Shown one piece after another: positions 1 to 10,640 of a stretch of DNA of 64,000 nucleotides (position 1 is its first letter; every line of letters begins with the position of its first letter). The notes beneath the pieces were generated by a model. It saw nothing but the letters and a program-made list of their open reading frames with translations. It did no database searches and was not told where the DNA came from. The DNA lies in assembly GCF_000247695.1 (NCBI RefSeq), contig NW_004624784.1, positions 9,699,518 to 9,763,517 of the forward strand, in the 5' to 3' direction. The position numbers and the translations under genes are program-made. This DNA is from Heterocephalus glaber. Lineage: Eukaryota; Chordata; Mammalia; Rodentia; Bathyergidae.

Positions 1-751
1 CTGGTAAGCACAATAGAATCCCTGTCTCTCCCTTCTAGGGAAACAGATAAGTAATTAAGCAAGTCATAAACAATTGAAATGTTGTTATATTGGAGGTGCT
101 AGATGTCATAAGAGTATAGTACATGGATGGGGAGTTGGGGACTTCCTAGAGGAGAGGTCATCTAAGCTTTTATCTGAAAGATGAGAAGTTATTTAGTCAA
201 GATGGTGGGGTAGTAAGTGGGGAGAAAGGAAAAGATGCCAAGCTGAGAGCCAGTAGGGGCAAATGTCCAGAGATGGGAGCAAATAAGACTAAGTTCATGG
301 AATTGAAAATGGGAATAGGGAAGAGGACTAAGACCTGAGGTTGGAAACATAAATAGGCACTAAATAGTAAAAGGCCTCTGAAGATCACTTTAAGTAGTTT
401 GGTCTTTTCCCTGGGTACAGTAGGAGCCATTAAGAATCTTAATCAGGAGAGTGACATCACATGATGTCATAGAAAATAACTTTGCACAGTTGTGCAGTAG
501 ATTGGAGAGTTTAAAGCACACGGAGGGAGACTAGGTAGGATGATGTCACAATTTAGGCAAGCATCGATGGTAGTTTAAACTAACATAGATACAGTAGGAA
601 TGGGTTAAAAAATGAACAAAAAGACAGTTGAAGACAGGAAAGTTGACAGTCTGTTGTGAGTGGTGAGAGAGAAATCTAGGATGGTCTTCCTCTTGCTTGA
701 GCAATTGAGTAATGATGGAGTTGTTTACTAGAGAACAAGAAGGGAAATATT

Positions 752-935
752 TGAGTCAGGCATCGTGGCAGTGCAGCACTCTGAGAGGCAGAAACAGGAG
801 GATCGCAAGTTGGAGCCAAGCTTGGGAAATTTGGCAACTTAAGCAAGACCCTATCTTAAAATAAAAAGTAAAAAGGGCTGGGGATATAGGTCAGTGTGAA
901 GGTCCTTGGTTCAATCCCCAGGAAGGGTGGGAGTG
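752..935 (+). mobile_element. B1+ID dimeric SINE
   Basis: The left part is B1-like (7SL-derived, 'AGGCATCGTGGCAGTG...GGAGGATCGCAAGTT...AAGACCCTATCTTAAAA'). The right part is ID-like (tRNA-derived, 'GGGCTGGGGATATAGGTCAGTG...GGTTCAATCCCCAG'). The fusion order is that of B4/B1-dID-type rodent SINEs. Confidence 0.75.
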
Positions 936-1137
936 AGGATTTTGCCATTGTTAAGATAATGAACAATTTTGATACTATAATAGCAAGGCCTGTGACATTC
1001 AAGAGAGGGGATACCTAGGTATGTGTGGAATTTAGGAAAGAATGACTCAGTGTACACGTTGTATATTTTGGACTCATCAGCGTATAAATTATTGGAGACC
1101 TAGAAGTGGGTGAATTTATATAAGAAGAGTGTATACA

Positions 1138-1330
1138 GCCTGGTGTGGTGGTGCATAGTCTATAATTCCAGCACTCTGGGAGGCTGAGGATCACAAGTTT
1201 GAGCCCAGTCTGAGCAATTCAATGAATTAGGGAGACCCTATCTCAAAATTTAAAAAAAGGTATGGGGATGTAGCTCAGTGGAAAGGCTCTGGGTTCAGCC
1301 CCTAGGACATCAGTCAATTTAATTTAATTA
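1138..1330 (+). mobile_element. B1+ID dimeric SINE, second copy
   Basis: B1-like half (CCTGGTGTGGTGGTGCATAG...GGAGGCTGAGG), an A-rich linker, then an ID half (ATGGGGATGTAGCTCAGTGG...GGGTTCAGCCCC). Same architecture as the copy at 752. Confidence 0.8.
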
Positions 1331-1337
1331 AAAATTA

Positions 1338-1400
1338 AAAAGGCCTGGGGAGGTAACTTGTGAAGGCCCTGGGTTCAATCTCCAGTACCACAAAAAGAAA
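1338..1400 (+). mobile_element. ID-like SINE monomer
   Basis: GGCCTGGGGAGGTAACTTGT, then GGGTTCAATCTCCAGTACC and an A-rich tail. It immediately follows the second dimeric SINE, giving an ID-ID tandem. Confidence 0.6.
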
Positions 1401-2075
1401 AAATAAAAATGAAAAGAGTGTGTAGAAAGAGAATTTGGAGCAGAATTGAGGAAGCACAACACATTATCCATTACACCCCACCCTGGAGATGGTGAAGGAA
1501 TCCCTAGATGAAAGGGAGGGAGACCAGGTGAGAGCAGTCATGGAACCTAAAGGAAAAGATTTCCAGAAGGAAAAAATTTCCAGCTTGAAATGCCGCTGAG
1601 AAATCCCTAAGAGAAATCCCAGACAATATCTGTTGGATTTAGGGACATGAGGTTACTGATTATCAAAGCACATGGCTTTGGTCTCAATAGATGATGGCAG
1701 CAGGAGTGAGATGATGCTGAGCTGAGGTGATCAGGTACTTGGGAAGCGGAGGCAGCTGCAGGAGTGCAAGAGGGGTCAATTACAGGGATGGAGGATAAGG
1801 TCTGCAGAGTGAGTACAGTGGGAATATAGTGGCCTAGGGAGCTCAGGAACTAGCCAGGAGTCACTGGGTGGCTGGACCATGGGCCTTGAGGTGTGCACCG
1901 GGTAAGAAGGACATAAGAAAGGCTGCTGGAAGCATGTATGGAGGGCAAAGCACCATTGTGGGAGGAACTGGATGGGAGGACTTGCAGGGTGGGGAGGAGG
2001 TTTAAACTGAACATTAATGGAGCAGCAGCGCCTGTGAGGCCCCTCCTGGGGTAGTCTGAGTACATTCATGGGCTC

Positions 2076-2446
2076 TGACTTAGTCCATTTTGTGCTGCTT
2101 TAACAGGATACCTGAGACTGATTGATGAAGACAGAGATTTAGGATAAGGTCAGAGTGCTAGCATCTGGCAAGGACCTCCTTGCTGTGTCATCCCATGGCA
2201 GAAGGCAGGGGCTGAGACGGCAGAAGGTGGGCAAGAGAAAGAGGCAGCACGAGAAAGAGAGCAAGAGGAGCCCAAACTCATCCTTTTACAAAGTACCTAT
2301 TCTCATGATAAAAGCATTAGTCCATTCATGAGGATGCTGCTCCAATGTCCAAACCTCTCCCATTAGGCTCCACCTCCCAACATTGGCACTTGTAGGGGCT
2401 AAATTTCCAGCACTGGAATTTTGGGGGACAAATTCAAAACATAGCA
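2076..2446 (-). mobile_element. ERVL-MaLR-type solo LTR
   Basis: On the + strand it begins TGACTTAGTCC and ends CATAGCA, the reverse complement of an MST/MLT-like LTR. Internal landmarks include the purine-rich middle and CTCCACCTCCCAACATTGG. No internal retroviral region is attached. Confidence 0.75.
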
Positions 2447-2539
2447 GAACCTAAGTTAGAACATCACAGTTCATTGATAAACACATCTGCCCCCATCCAG
2501 CCTATAAGACAAGACCTGCTGTCTACACAACTACCATTT

Positions 2540-2765
2540 CTCAATGCCTCCCATGTGTCATTATGATAGACACTTTTCTTATAGTGTCTCTAATCCTCTC
2601 AGCAACCTTGTGGGGGTGGGGGTTGTCATAATTCTAATACTAATGAGGAAACCAAGACACAGAGATACTGAGTGATTTGCATGTGATCATATAGCTAATA
2701 AGTAAATGGCAGAGATAAGATTTGAGCCAGGCTTGCTCTGGCTGCAAAGCCCAGACTCCTTGCTA
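2540..2765 (-). mobile_element. MIR-like SINE
   Basis: The + strand shows AATGAGGAAACCAAGACACAGAG, a later AGCTAATAAGTAAATGGCAGAG and GAGCCAGGCTTGC: the antisense of the MIR core. Confidence 0.75.
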
Positions 2766-2999
2766 TATATCTTACAGATTGTAAACTTCTTGGGGGCAGG
2801 AAGTATTTTCTTAGCATTGTAGTCTGTGTTTGATGACTGTACAGAATTAGAACTCAAAAATACAAAGTTCGGGAGTGAGTAAATGAGAGAGTGGTGCTAA
2901 AAGCAATTCCAGTACTATCTTCCTGAGGAAACTGAAGTACAGTACTAATGCCCAGAGAGAGAAATCAAGATCACCAGAAGGAGAGAGGGAAGAACAGAA

Positions 3000-4500
3000 A
3001 TATTTGGCAGTCAAGCAATGCTGATGGTGGATGACTAGAACAAAGGTGTCTCCTCTGGTTGTGACTGGGGTGTGGAACAGCTTGGGTGTTGGCATGAGAG
3101 TCAGGCTTAGTGGCTGCATCTGCCTTGGGGCCAATCTGATGTTCCAGTCCTGTCACGGAGTAGGCCAGAAACCCCAGAGCAGGAACTGAAAGGGGAGGGA
3201 CCTAGGAAATAAAACCCACACTGGAGGAAAGAGCTCAGACCACTAAGTGACATTTAACTTTGCATTTCCTTTTTAGTGTCAGAATCTGAGACTAGGCTCT
3301 CCCCAGACATTGCTGTAGAATGTCCTGGGGTGGACTTTTTGCACGCAAGTGGGTACAGTGGGGAGCAACAGCAATGCATTTATCTGAGGAGCCCATACAA
3401 CACCTAACATGGCCTTGAGGCTCAGGCAGGACCTTGCCAGAGACTCCAAATCTCTCCCCTGGAACAGACTTAGTGAATCAGGAAGGCGGCCTATTAGAAA
3501 GGAGGAGAGTCCTAGGTTGGAGGGTAGTGGGAGGCTGGTGGACCGTGTAGTCTCATTTATTATTTTTCTTGACCACAGTCTTATTCCTGAATAACAAAAT
3601 GTTCAATGTCCTCCTTCCAGGCTTAACATACCATTGCATGCCTCCAACACCACATCAAAGGTCCTCCTCAGGCTTCCAGGGCTCCCTTCCCTTACTATTG
3701 GCTGTCGTCTCATCTCCCTTCCACTCCCTTCCCGCTCATTCCCTCTCAGGGAATGTGGCAGGGGAGGAGGCCTGGTGAGTTCTGGACTCTTCCAAGGACA
3801 GCAGCAGATGGAATACATGTGCAGCAGCCAAGGCAACACTCACCCTGATGTCCCCAGGGCGGTCCTAGTGCCCTGGAGGCCAGTGGTCTGTCACCCTAGT
3901 GATCCACACCAGAATGCCTCTGCCAAGACCCATCTCCCACCTGTGTGTGCTCACCCCCTGTCTTGTCTGCTTCCTAGGGCTCCACATGCCAGGGAAGGCA
4001 AGGTCAGTAGATAGGGGAGGAGGTGGGGCACATGGGGCCTTGCAGGTTGAAGAGGCTTTAAAGGATCAAAGCCTGGCCTCTATTTCATAGATGAGTGGAA
4101 ACCTAGAGATAAAAAAATCCTTGTTCAGTCCTTCATCCATCTGCTCATCTTTCTGTCCATCCAGTAGATATTTAGGACCATTATATGAAAGATATGAGGG
4201 CCCTGCTTCCAAGTGGCATTTATTCTGAAGAGGGAGAGGGAGATAGCTAACCTGGAACTTGAAGGACCTATCAGTCTCATTGGTATGGGAGTTGAGGAGG
4301 GAGCTGGACCTCCCACAGTGCCCTTTCCAAGGACCCCCATGTGATAGCTCCCTCTCCCTGGGAGGCCAAGCATTACTCCAGTTCTTCGTGGCAGATGAAA
4401 ACGTTTGAAGAAATGAACCCAGTTTTTGATCTAGATATTTCTAGGCAGCTGTAGGGTTGGAAGGGTATAGGTAGCTTTAAACCAATCTAGATTAAGGGCT
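3000..4500. other. Unassigned intronic sequence
   Basis: No repeat, exon or RNA gene recognised; short overlapping open frames only. Confidence 0.6.
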
Positions 4501-4518
4501 TGTTTTTATTTTTAAATG

Positions 4519-4550
4519 TATACATATGTATATATATATATATATATAAA
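4519..4550. repeat. (TA)n microsatellite
   Basis: TATACATATG followed by about eleven TA units. Confidence 0.9.
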
Positions 4551-4745
4551 TAGCTCATAAAATTGGCTGTTTTAGCCATTTTTTTAGAGTATGGCTTAGT
4601 GGCATTAGATGCATTCACCTTTTTGTGCAACCATCACTACCATCTATCTCTGGAACACTGATCATCTTGTAAAACTGAATCTCTGTACACTTTCTACACT
4701 GACCACATCCTTCTTCATCCAGCTCCTAGATGGGGATACTTAACT
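4551..4745 (-). mobile_element. Old L1 3'UTR fragment
   Basis: GGCATTAGATGCATTCAC, TGCAACCATCACTACCATC and AACTGAATCTCTGTACAC follow the antisense of old L1M 3'UTR consensus. Confidence 0.6.
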
Positions 4746-4869
4746 TCCTTGCAGGAAGTCTGTTGAAGCCTCTGAACCCTTCCCCATACTAATGTCTATA
4801 CGCATCCAAAGTAAATATATAACATAATAAAGACTTGAAATATTAAAACCTTTTTTAAAAAACTATTTG

Positions 4870-5310
4870 TAATACAGTAACATTCATGATTTCTGTTATC
4901 CTTTTAACTAATGAGATCAAGCTGTGGTTGAATAACCACCATAGTTTTGCAGGAGTGGTTTGCGTAAATGATACGTTAAACTAACTGCAGCATTTCCAGT
5001 GTGGGGTGAAATATCTGTGATACCTATTGGTAACTAGATGTTACAGGTAGTGCTAATCCGAATGGTTTTTGCTTACATTCCTAGTTGAAAGAACTGTTAA
5101 ATTTTAGTTGGAAGTTGGTGAAAATTGATGTCGTATTTTCCCTTCTCCAAGTTCACTAACATCTTGAGTTCCATACCTGGACAGCTTAGGGGTTGCCTGG
5201 GCTCCTGGCTAAGATACCTTGTTGAGACAGGGGTTTGCCCACCTTGTGTGCCTCGGAGAACTGCATAGGGTGGGAGAAGCTGATGAGTAGGGGCTGAAGA
5301 GTGAAACCCT
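4870..5310. other. Unassigned intronic sequence
   Basis: Nothing recognised. Confidence 0.5.
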
Positions 5311-5317
5311 GCCTGTG

Positions 5318-5580
5318 TGGGACATCTCAGGAGCCCAGCCGCCAGCCTGCTGTCTGAGGGCGGGGCCGCCGGCCTCCAGAAGTGTGCCTTCTGGCCGCTT
5401 CCCCGCCCCCGCCCACCCCCGCCCACCCCCTTGTCCAAAGGCTCCGTGCAGAAGGGAGCCATCTGGTCTTTTGTGGGCACATTTTCCCCGGTACAGTATC
5501 TTCCTGGTGTGAATGTGGGGCCGGGCACCCTGGTGTCAGCAGCCCCCACCCTTGCAGCCAGCCCCTGGGAGTAGCGAGTT
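5318..5580. promoter_or_regulatory. GC-rich intronic block with C-tract (minus-strand G-quadruplex motif)
   Basis: It is much more GC-rich than its flanks, with several CpG. The stretch at about 5399-5432 has repeated CCCCCGCCC units, giving four or more G-runs on the minus strand. It resembles an SP/KLF-binding enhancer or cryptic promoter. No transcript evidence. Confidence 0.4.
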
Positions 5581-5689
5581 GTGGGGGGCAAGCTCACCAC
5601 GTTGGGGAGCCTGTTGGAGTTGGGGTGAATGAGGAGTCTCTCAGTAACACCCACACGCACACTCGCACAGAAAACTGTTGAAGTGAAGT

Positions 5690-6110
5690 CAAATGTCTCA
5701 AAGTCAGATCCCTTTTTAGTATGAATTTGCTGTGTCTCATTCTGAGCACTAATTCCAATTTAATTGCAAGTGGCCTGAAGCCTCTTCAATAGGAGTAACA
5801 AATGGTTTGATTTTGTAAACTTCATCAGACTGCATTTTAAATGCGACACAGTAGCCCAACTCGAATGCCAATGAAGCACTGGAGTAGCTCTCTGTTTACT
5901 AATTATCCGTTTTTACTCCAAGCCACGCTGGCTGGCTTGTCTGATTAAATCGGATTTGTGGGATAGAGAACAGCTAGCAGAGTTTTCTCTATAGTAAACG
6001 AGATTGAAACTATGGGCCGCCTGGCTGCACACTGTAAATTATATTTCCTTTTAAAGGGGACGTGTCTCTTTTATTTCTCCATCGTCCCTCCTGCATATTA
6101 AACTTTATAG
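5690..6110. promoter_or_regulatory. Candidate conserved non-coding element (AT-rich)
   Basis: Repeat-free, with TAATTA (5900-5905), further AATTTAATTG and GATTAAATCGG motifs, and a texture of low CpG decay typical of developmental enhancers. It adjoins the GC-rich block. Inferred from composition only. Confidence 0.4.
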
Positions 6111-6119
6111 CACAGAAAT

Positions 6120-6830
6120 GGAGCTGGCTTCCTCTAGATGCAGCTTCTTGCCCTCCACCGGGGAGGCTACTCATTCATTCCGTTTCTCTTCTTCCTCTCT
6201 GAAGAACTGGGAAGGGAGCTGGGAACTGAAGACTGTGCGCCTCCTCACTGCTCGGCTCCTTTCCTCTTTAATCCTTTTCTTTCTTCCCCGTTATACTGGA
6301 GTTGAGTTTTCATCCTTCCATTGTTTCTTTTAGATACCTGGATTCTTAGAAAACATGTTGAGTTAGCCAGAAGAGAGATGTAATAGTGGAATTTAAAGGG
6401 ACCCAATGTGGACTGGGGTTTAGCTTTTCAGAAAGACTGGATATTGATAGGATGGAGCTGGCCCAGGTAGGAATTGGGCGTGCATTGGTAACCAAAGTTG
6501 GAACAGCAAAAAGAGAAAGTTAATTTCTGAAAAGAATAAATGTGTTCTTTGGATCCACCCTGGAATGACATTTCTTTGCTCCAAAGGAAGTGAAATTAGG
6601 ATCACCTAGAGTGGTCCACCAGAGACAGCTGTGTGGTACAGGTACTGGAGAGAAGACCTTTGGTCCTCCTGGTTAAAGATGGGGACAGCTTTAAGGGCCA
6701 GCTGGTATGTACTCTCCTGACACCCGCCTGGCTCTGGGATCTGGCTGAGAGTTGAGCTCTCAAAGTCGCTTTAATTGTTCTTTCCTCGTCTCCAGGAAAG
6801 CAAAGCAGTGTCTACTCCTGGTTCTTCCTG
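6120..6830. other. Unassigned intronic sequence
   Basis: Nothing recognised apart from short open frames. Confidence 0.5.
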
Positions 6831-6838
6831 CATATGCG

Positions 6839-6841
<3 letters not shown>

Positions 6842-6874
<33 letters not shown>
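6842..6874. repeat. (CA)n microsatellite
   Basis: About sixteen uninterrupted AC units. Confidence 0.97.
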
Positions 6875-6875
<1 letters not shown>

Positions 6876-7089
6876 CAAGACCAAGAAAACCAATGCAGGT
6901 ACCCTGAATGAGGTATGTTCAGCTTGTGCTTTGACTGCTGTACTGAGAATTTAACTCCATGAGCTTGACTGGCCTGCTCTTGCTCTCCCTATCTATCTTT
7001 GTGCCCAGAGTTTTTTACATTTTAATTTGCTTTTGAATGTCCTGGAAAATTAACAATGTACACTTTTCTCTCTTTGGCCATTGTGTACC

Positions 7090-7330
7090 GTACAGTATAA
7101 GAAGGCCTCACCCCATGTTCAGTAGCCTGGTTACCGAGGGAATGAATGGCCACCACCATCAGGCCTACAGTCCTCCTTTTAATTGTTGACAGTAAAAAGC
7201 ATTTAAATGCTGCTTAATTTGTAATCATCTTCTGGGAGGGAAGGAGAGGAACGATTAAAATGTCAGTAAAATGAATACATCTTCTCTTTCGGGGGGTTGT
7301 TTTGTTTATTTACATGGTTTTTCTTTTCAT
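7090..7330. promoter_or_regulatory. Candidate conserved non-coding element
   Basis: Repeat-free AT-rich block with TAATTGTTGACAG, ATTTAAATGC and TTAATTTGTAATCATC. Conservation is inferred, not measured. Confidence 0.3.
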
Positions 7331-7339
7331 TGCCCAGTG

Positions 7340-8310
7340 TTTATCAGATATTTAAATGGCTCTGAAACAATCAGTATTTCATTTATTTTGAATTTCTATC
7401 TCCCCAGCCTCTGCTACTCTCCATGCTGTTTCTCCGGGTCTTTGTCTTACCCTATCTCGCTCAGCCACAGCCTTCACTCCTACCTGGGCCCCCTCCTTCC
7501 TCCACCTCGCTGTCTCTAGAATACATTGGAATTTCCTGGAAATGTTATATAAGAGCCAGCTGGAGTGTTTTTCTCTCAAAAGACTGCTTTGCTGCCCCAG
7601 TTCCTCCCTGGGAGTCTCAGTTGACTCTGTGTGTGCTGAAGATATTAATGCTATAGAAAACATTTTATCCACTTGAAGGGCCCACCAAGCTCTGGGCACA
7701 CCCCTGAGAATTAAGTGCCTACTATTGGTCACTGGCTAAGGAGTTGGAGCTACTTTCCCAGATCTACTTACAGAAGGTCTGCTTTCTGCCTTCTATGTAG
7801 AGTTGCTCTGTGGTCTTGCTGTACCCTGGTGCTGGGCATGGGTGAGAAAGGCCCTGTCCTCCTACTCTCACCCTGTCCACCAGCCAATGGCCTTGGGCAT
7901 CCTCAGGCTCAGGTACTTCAGAGCTGCTCACCACATGTATGTTCAGTCCTGAGTGGTCTGCAGCACCTAACTGATGGCTCTTAGAGAAGTAACCTGGCAG
8001 TTCTCTAAGGTCTTGCTTCCCCATCTTTCTAGGAACGCTGATTTCACAGTATGGCTTGGGAGAGGTTAGACCTGGATCAGCACCTAGCAGGTGTTCCATG
8101 TCAGATCATTCCTCTGTCTTGCCCATTGTGGTCGCTCTGCCAGCTGGAGACAGTGGTTCTCGTTGAAGCCTAGGAATTATCTTTAATTAAAAGAAAACTT
8201 TGAGGAGAAAATGCTGAAAGGCATCTCAGTAGGAGAAAGGACCATTCAGAATGCCAACTTCCTCTGTAAAAGGCACAAACTGTTGAATATTGTGTGCATG
8301 TTGGGGTGCC
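7340..8310. other. Unassigned intronic sequence
   Basis: Nothing recognised. Confidence 0.5.
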
Positions 8311-8324
8311 CCGCAGGAATCTTT

Positions 8325-8440
8325 CACCCCCCCCCTCCATTTTCCTGATGAAGGAACAGGCCCAGAGAAGTCCAGTAACTTACCCAAGGATGCACAGTGA
8401 GCTGGACTTAAGGACAGGCCGTCCAGCCAAAGACTCTAGT
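8325..8440 (-). mobile_element. MIR-like SINE fragment
   Basis: CCTGATGAAGGAACAGGCCC, then CAGTAACTTACCCAAGGATG and CACAGTGAGCTGGA match the antisense MIR core. Confidence 0.65.
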
Positions 8441-8722
8441 GCTTTTCACTGGGAGCCTGTGCAAAAGTCAAAAGGGTAGGGCAAAAGGGCAAAGGCTGCC
8501 ATCCTGACTTCCCATACATACGTTGTTGGTACTTTGGTACTTCTCCTGAAAGCCCCCAAGACCAGAAAAGCTGGATACTGAGGGATCCTAGTTTCTTACA
8601 GTCCTCAGCAGCCTTGCTGACAATAACAAACCTCCCAGCAGCCACAGGCAGAGGGGAGCCAGGCAGGAAGGACTCAGAGAGGAGCTGACTGTGGCTTGTA
8701 TTTAGTTGTGACCCCACCCCTC

Positions 8723-9136
8723 TGTTATGGTTTATGTGTAGACATCCCCTCAAAGCCTCATGTGCTCATAGGCTGGGCTTTTGGGAGATAACTGGCTCAT
8801 GGGTGTGTGATAGTCATCATGGGATTAGTCCACTGATGGGTGTATAGCTGGGTGTGATGTTGGGAGGTGAAGCCTGGTGGGAAGAGGCGGGTCACTGTGA
8901 TTGTGGTCTGGAAGGATGTAGGTATCTCTCCTCCTCTCTTGAACCCTCTCTGCTTCCTGCCTGCCATACCATGAACAATTTCCCCTCTGCTGTGACCCTC
9001 TGTCGTGCCGTCCTGCCTTAGAGCCAGCCAACTATGGGCTGAAACTTCTACAAACTGTGAGCCAAAATAAACCTCTCCTTCTTTAGCTTGTGGATATCAG
9101 GTATTTTGTTCCAGCAATAAGAAAGTAACTAAGACA
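8723..9136 (+). mobile_element. ERVL-MaLR-type solo LTR
   Basis: It starts TGTTATGGTTTATG and ends AGTAACTAAGACA (TG...CA). An AATAAA near 9065 follows GAGCCA, and AGGTATTTTGTT lies near the end. Flanks CCCTC and CCCCC may be a decayed 5-bp TSD. No internal region. Confidence 0.8.
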
Positions 9137-9139
9137 CCC

Positions 9140-10205
9140 CCACCCTAGATGAGGGCATTATAGGAGTCCTTGGTTTTGGAAACCCAGAATGGAAACAGGT
9201 GCCTGCCTTTCTCCTTTGAGTTTTATTCCTGCAGTGCAGAGAGACTGAAGAAGATGGCTCTTCTCTGAGTCTTGGAGGAGGAAGTCAACAAAACGCCCAC
9301 CTGTCCCAACCCCAATCCATCCTTCTCCCAGACTGATCCCATCTCCAAGGCACCTCTGCTCCAGAGTGGGCAGTGCCCAGTAAACTTGGTACCAGGTACA
9401 CCTGGGCTGGGGGCTGGCCAGCGGCTCTGAAGAGTTAGGCTGAGTCAGGTGCCTGCAGGCTGCCCTTCTCCCAGAGCTGTTGAAGTTGGTCCAATTTTTC
9501 AATCGTGGACCAATTAGTTTCACAAATGGGGGCCCCCCGTGGTGCCAGAGCACATTTGTTCCGGGCCTGCGCACTGGCTGGGCCCCATTGTCCTGCCTCC
9601 CACCCCAGTGTGGGCCCATTGTCCTTGCCCCAGCGGGTGCTACTCACCGCTGATTTATACGGGCAGGCATCCTGCAGACTCCAGGCTACACTACCACAGC
9701 TGGCCGAGGTGCTTAAGGCTGTGGACCCCCTGACCTTTGCCCTAGTCCTGCTGTCATTTTGAAGGTTACAAACCAGAAGGCTGCATACCTCTCCGGATTT
9801 ACTTTCCACCCTAACCCCACCCCCATACACATGCGCACACGCCTGCACACGCACATCCTTCCTCTTGGTCTCATGGTAGAAGTTTCAGTTCATTCTGGAA
9901 TATCTGAAAGAGTCCAGCAAATGGGACCACTGGGCCCACTGGGAAGAGGACAGGGTTTCTAGAGTAAGTACGTGGTCAATCTCTGCGATGTTCTGGAGGC
10001 TTCTGCTTCTCTGGATATGGATTTTAATCCTCATGGTCATTATTATTTCAATAACTGTTACAAAGCTGGGAGTAATGGAGGACCCTACTCCCATCGGTTT
10101 GGCACTATCAGGGAACTGGGGTTTGATTTTGTTTTCCCTTGGTGCCTTCTCTCCGAGGAGCCCCTGCACCCCGAAAAGGAGGCCAAGCCTGCTGCAAGGT
10201 AGCCA
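9140..10205. other. Unassigned intronic sequence
   Basis: GC-rich in part (9280-9730) and repeat-free; no exon recognised. Confidence 0.5.
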
Positions 10206-10276
10206 GGCATAGCGGTGGCCATGTACCTGACACTAGAGCACTGATCGGTGGAACCACTGAGCTAAATCCCTGGCCC
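10206..10276 (-). mobile_element. ID-like SINE fragment (degenerate)
   Basis: It ends CACTGAGCTAAATCCCTGGCCC, the antisense of the ID 5' end seen in better copies further on. Confidence 0.6.
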
Positions 10277-10419
10277 TCCTTGTAACCCTTTTATTTTCTC
10301 TCTCTTGCAAACCAAACTTTCCTCCTCTTTTTTTTTTCTCTTTACCTCCTTTCCTTTCTTTTCCATTCCTTTTCTCACCCCCTGCCCTGTTTCTCCCCTT
10401 CCTCGGCTCATCAGTTGGA

Positions 10420-10640
10420 GTGATTGACAAAATTAGTAAATCCATTTGTGTTACTTTTATTGTGCAGTCTCAATAAATCCCGTGTGTCCGGGGCGCACCT
10501 TAATGAGCTAGTGAGCTGACAAATTTGTTTACTGTAGCTGGAGGTGCCGAGTAATGAAATGCGCTTGTGTCTGGGCTCACTGCTAAACAAATACACAGTT
10601 TCCGGGAGCTGGCTCTGCTGGCTGCCACTGCCTGAGGAGG
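10420..10640. promoter_or_regulatory. Candidate conserved non-coding element
   Basis: It starts with TGATTGACA (10421-10429), a PBX/MEIS-type site, followed by AATTAGTAAATCC, CTTAATGAGC and AACAAATACACAG. No repeat. Inferred. Confidence 0.4.

Larger units (their letters stand above)
1..1800 (+). repeat. Ancient mammalian interspersed repeat, interrupted by SINEs
   Basis: The text around 380-480 (AGTTTGGTCTTTTCCCTGGG, GAGCCATTAAG, GGAGAGTGACATCA) and 1060-1550 follows a very common old mammalian repeat consensus whose name I cannot assign. Two B1+ID SINEs are inserted in it. Boundaries are approximate. Confidence 0.5.

Noticed and set aside
5097..5660. A 187-codon minus-strand frame in the GC-rich intronic block
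   Set aside because: Proline/glycine-rich, in GC-rich DNA with overlapping frames on the other strand; no family recognised.
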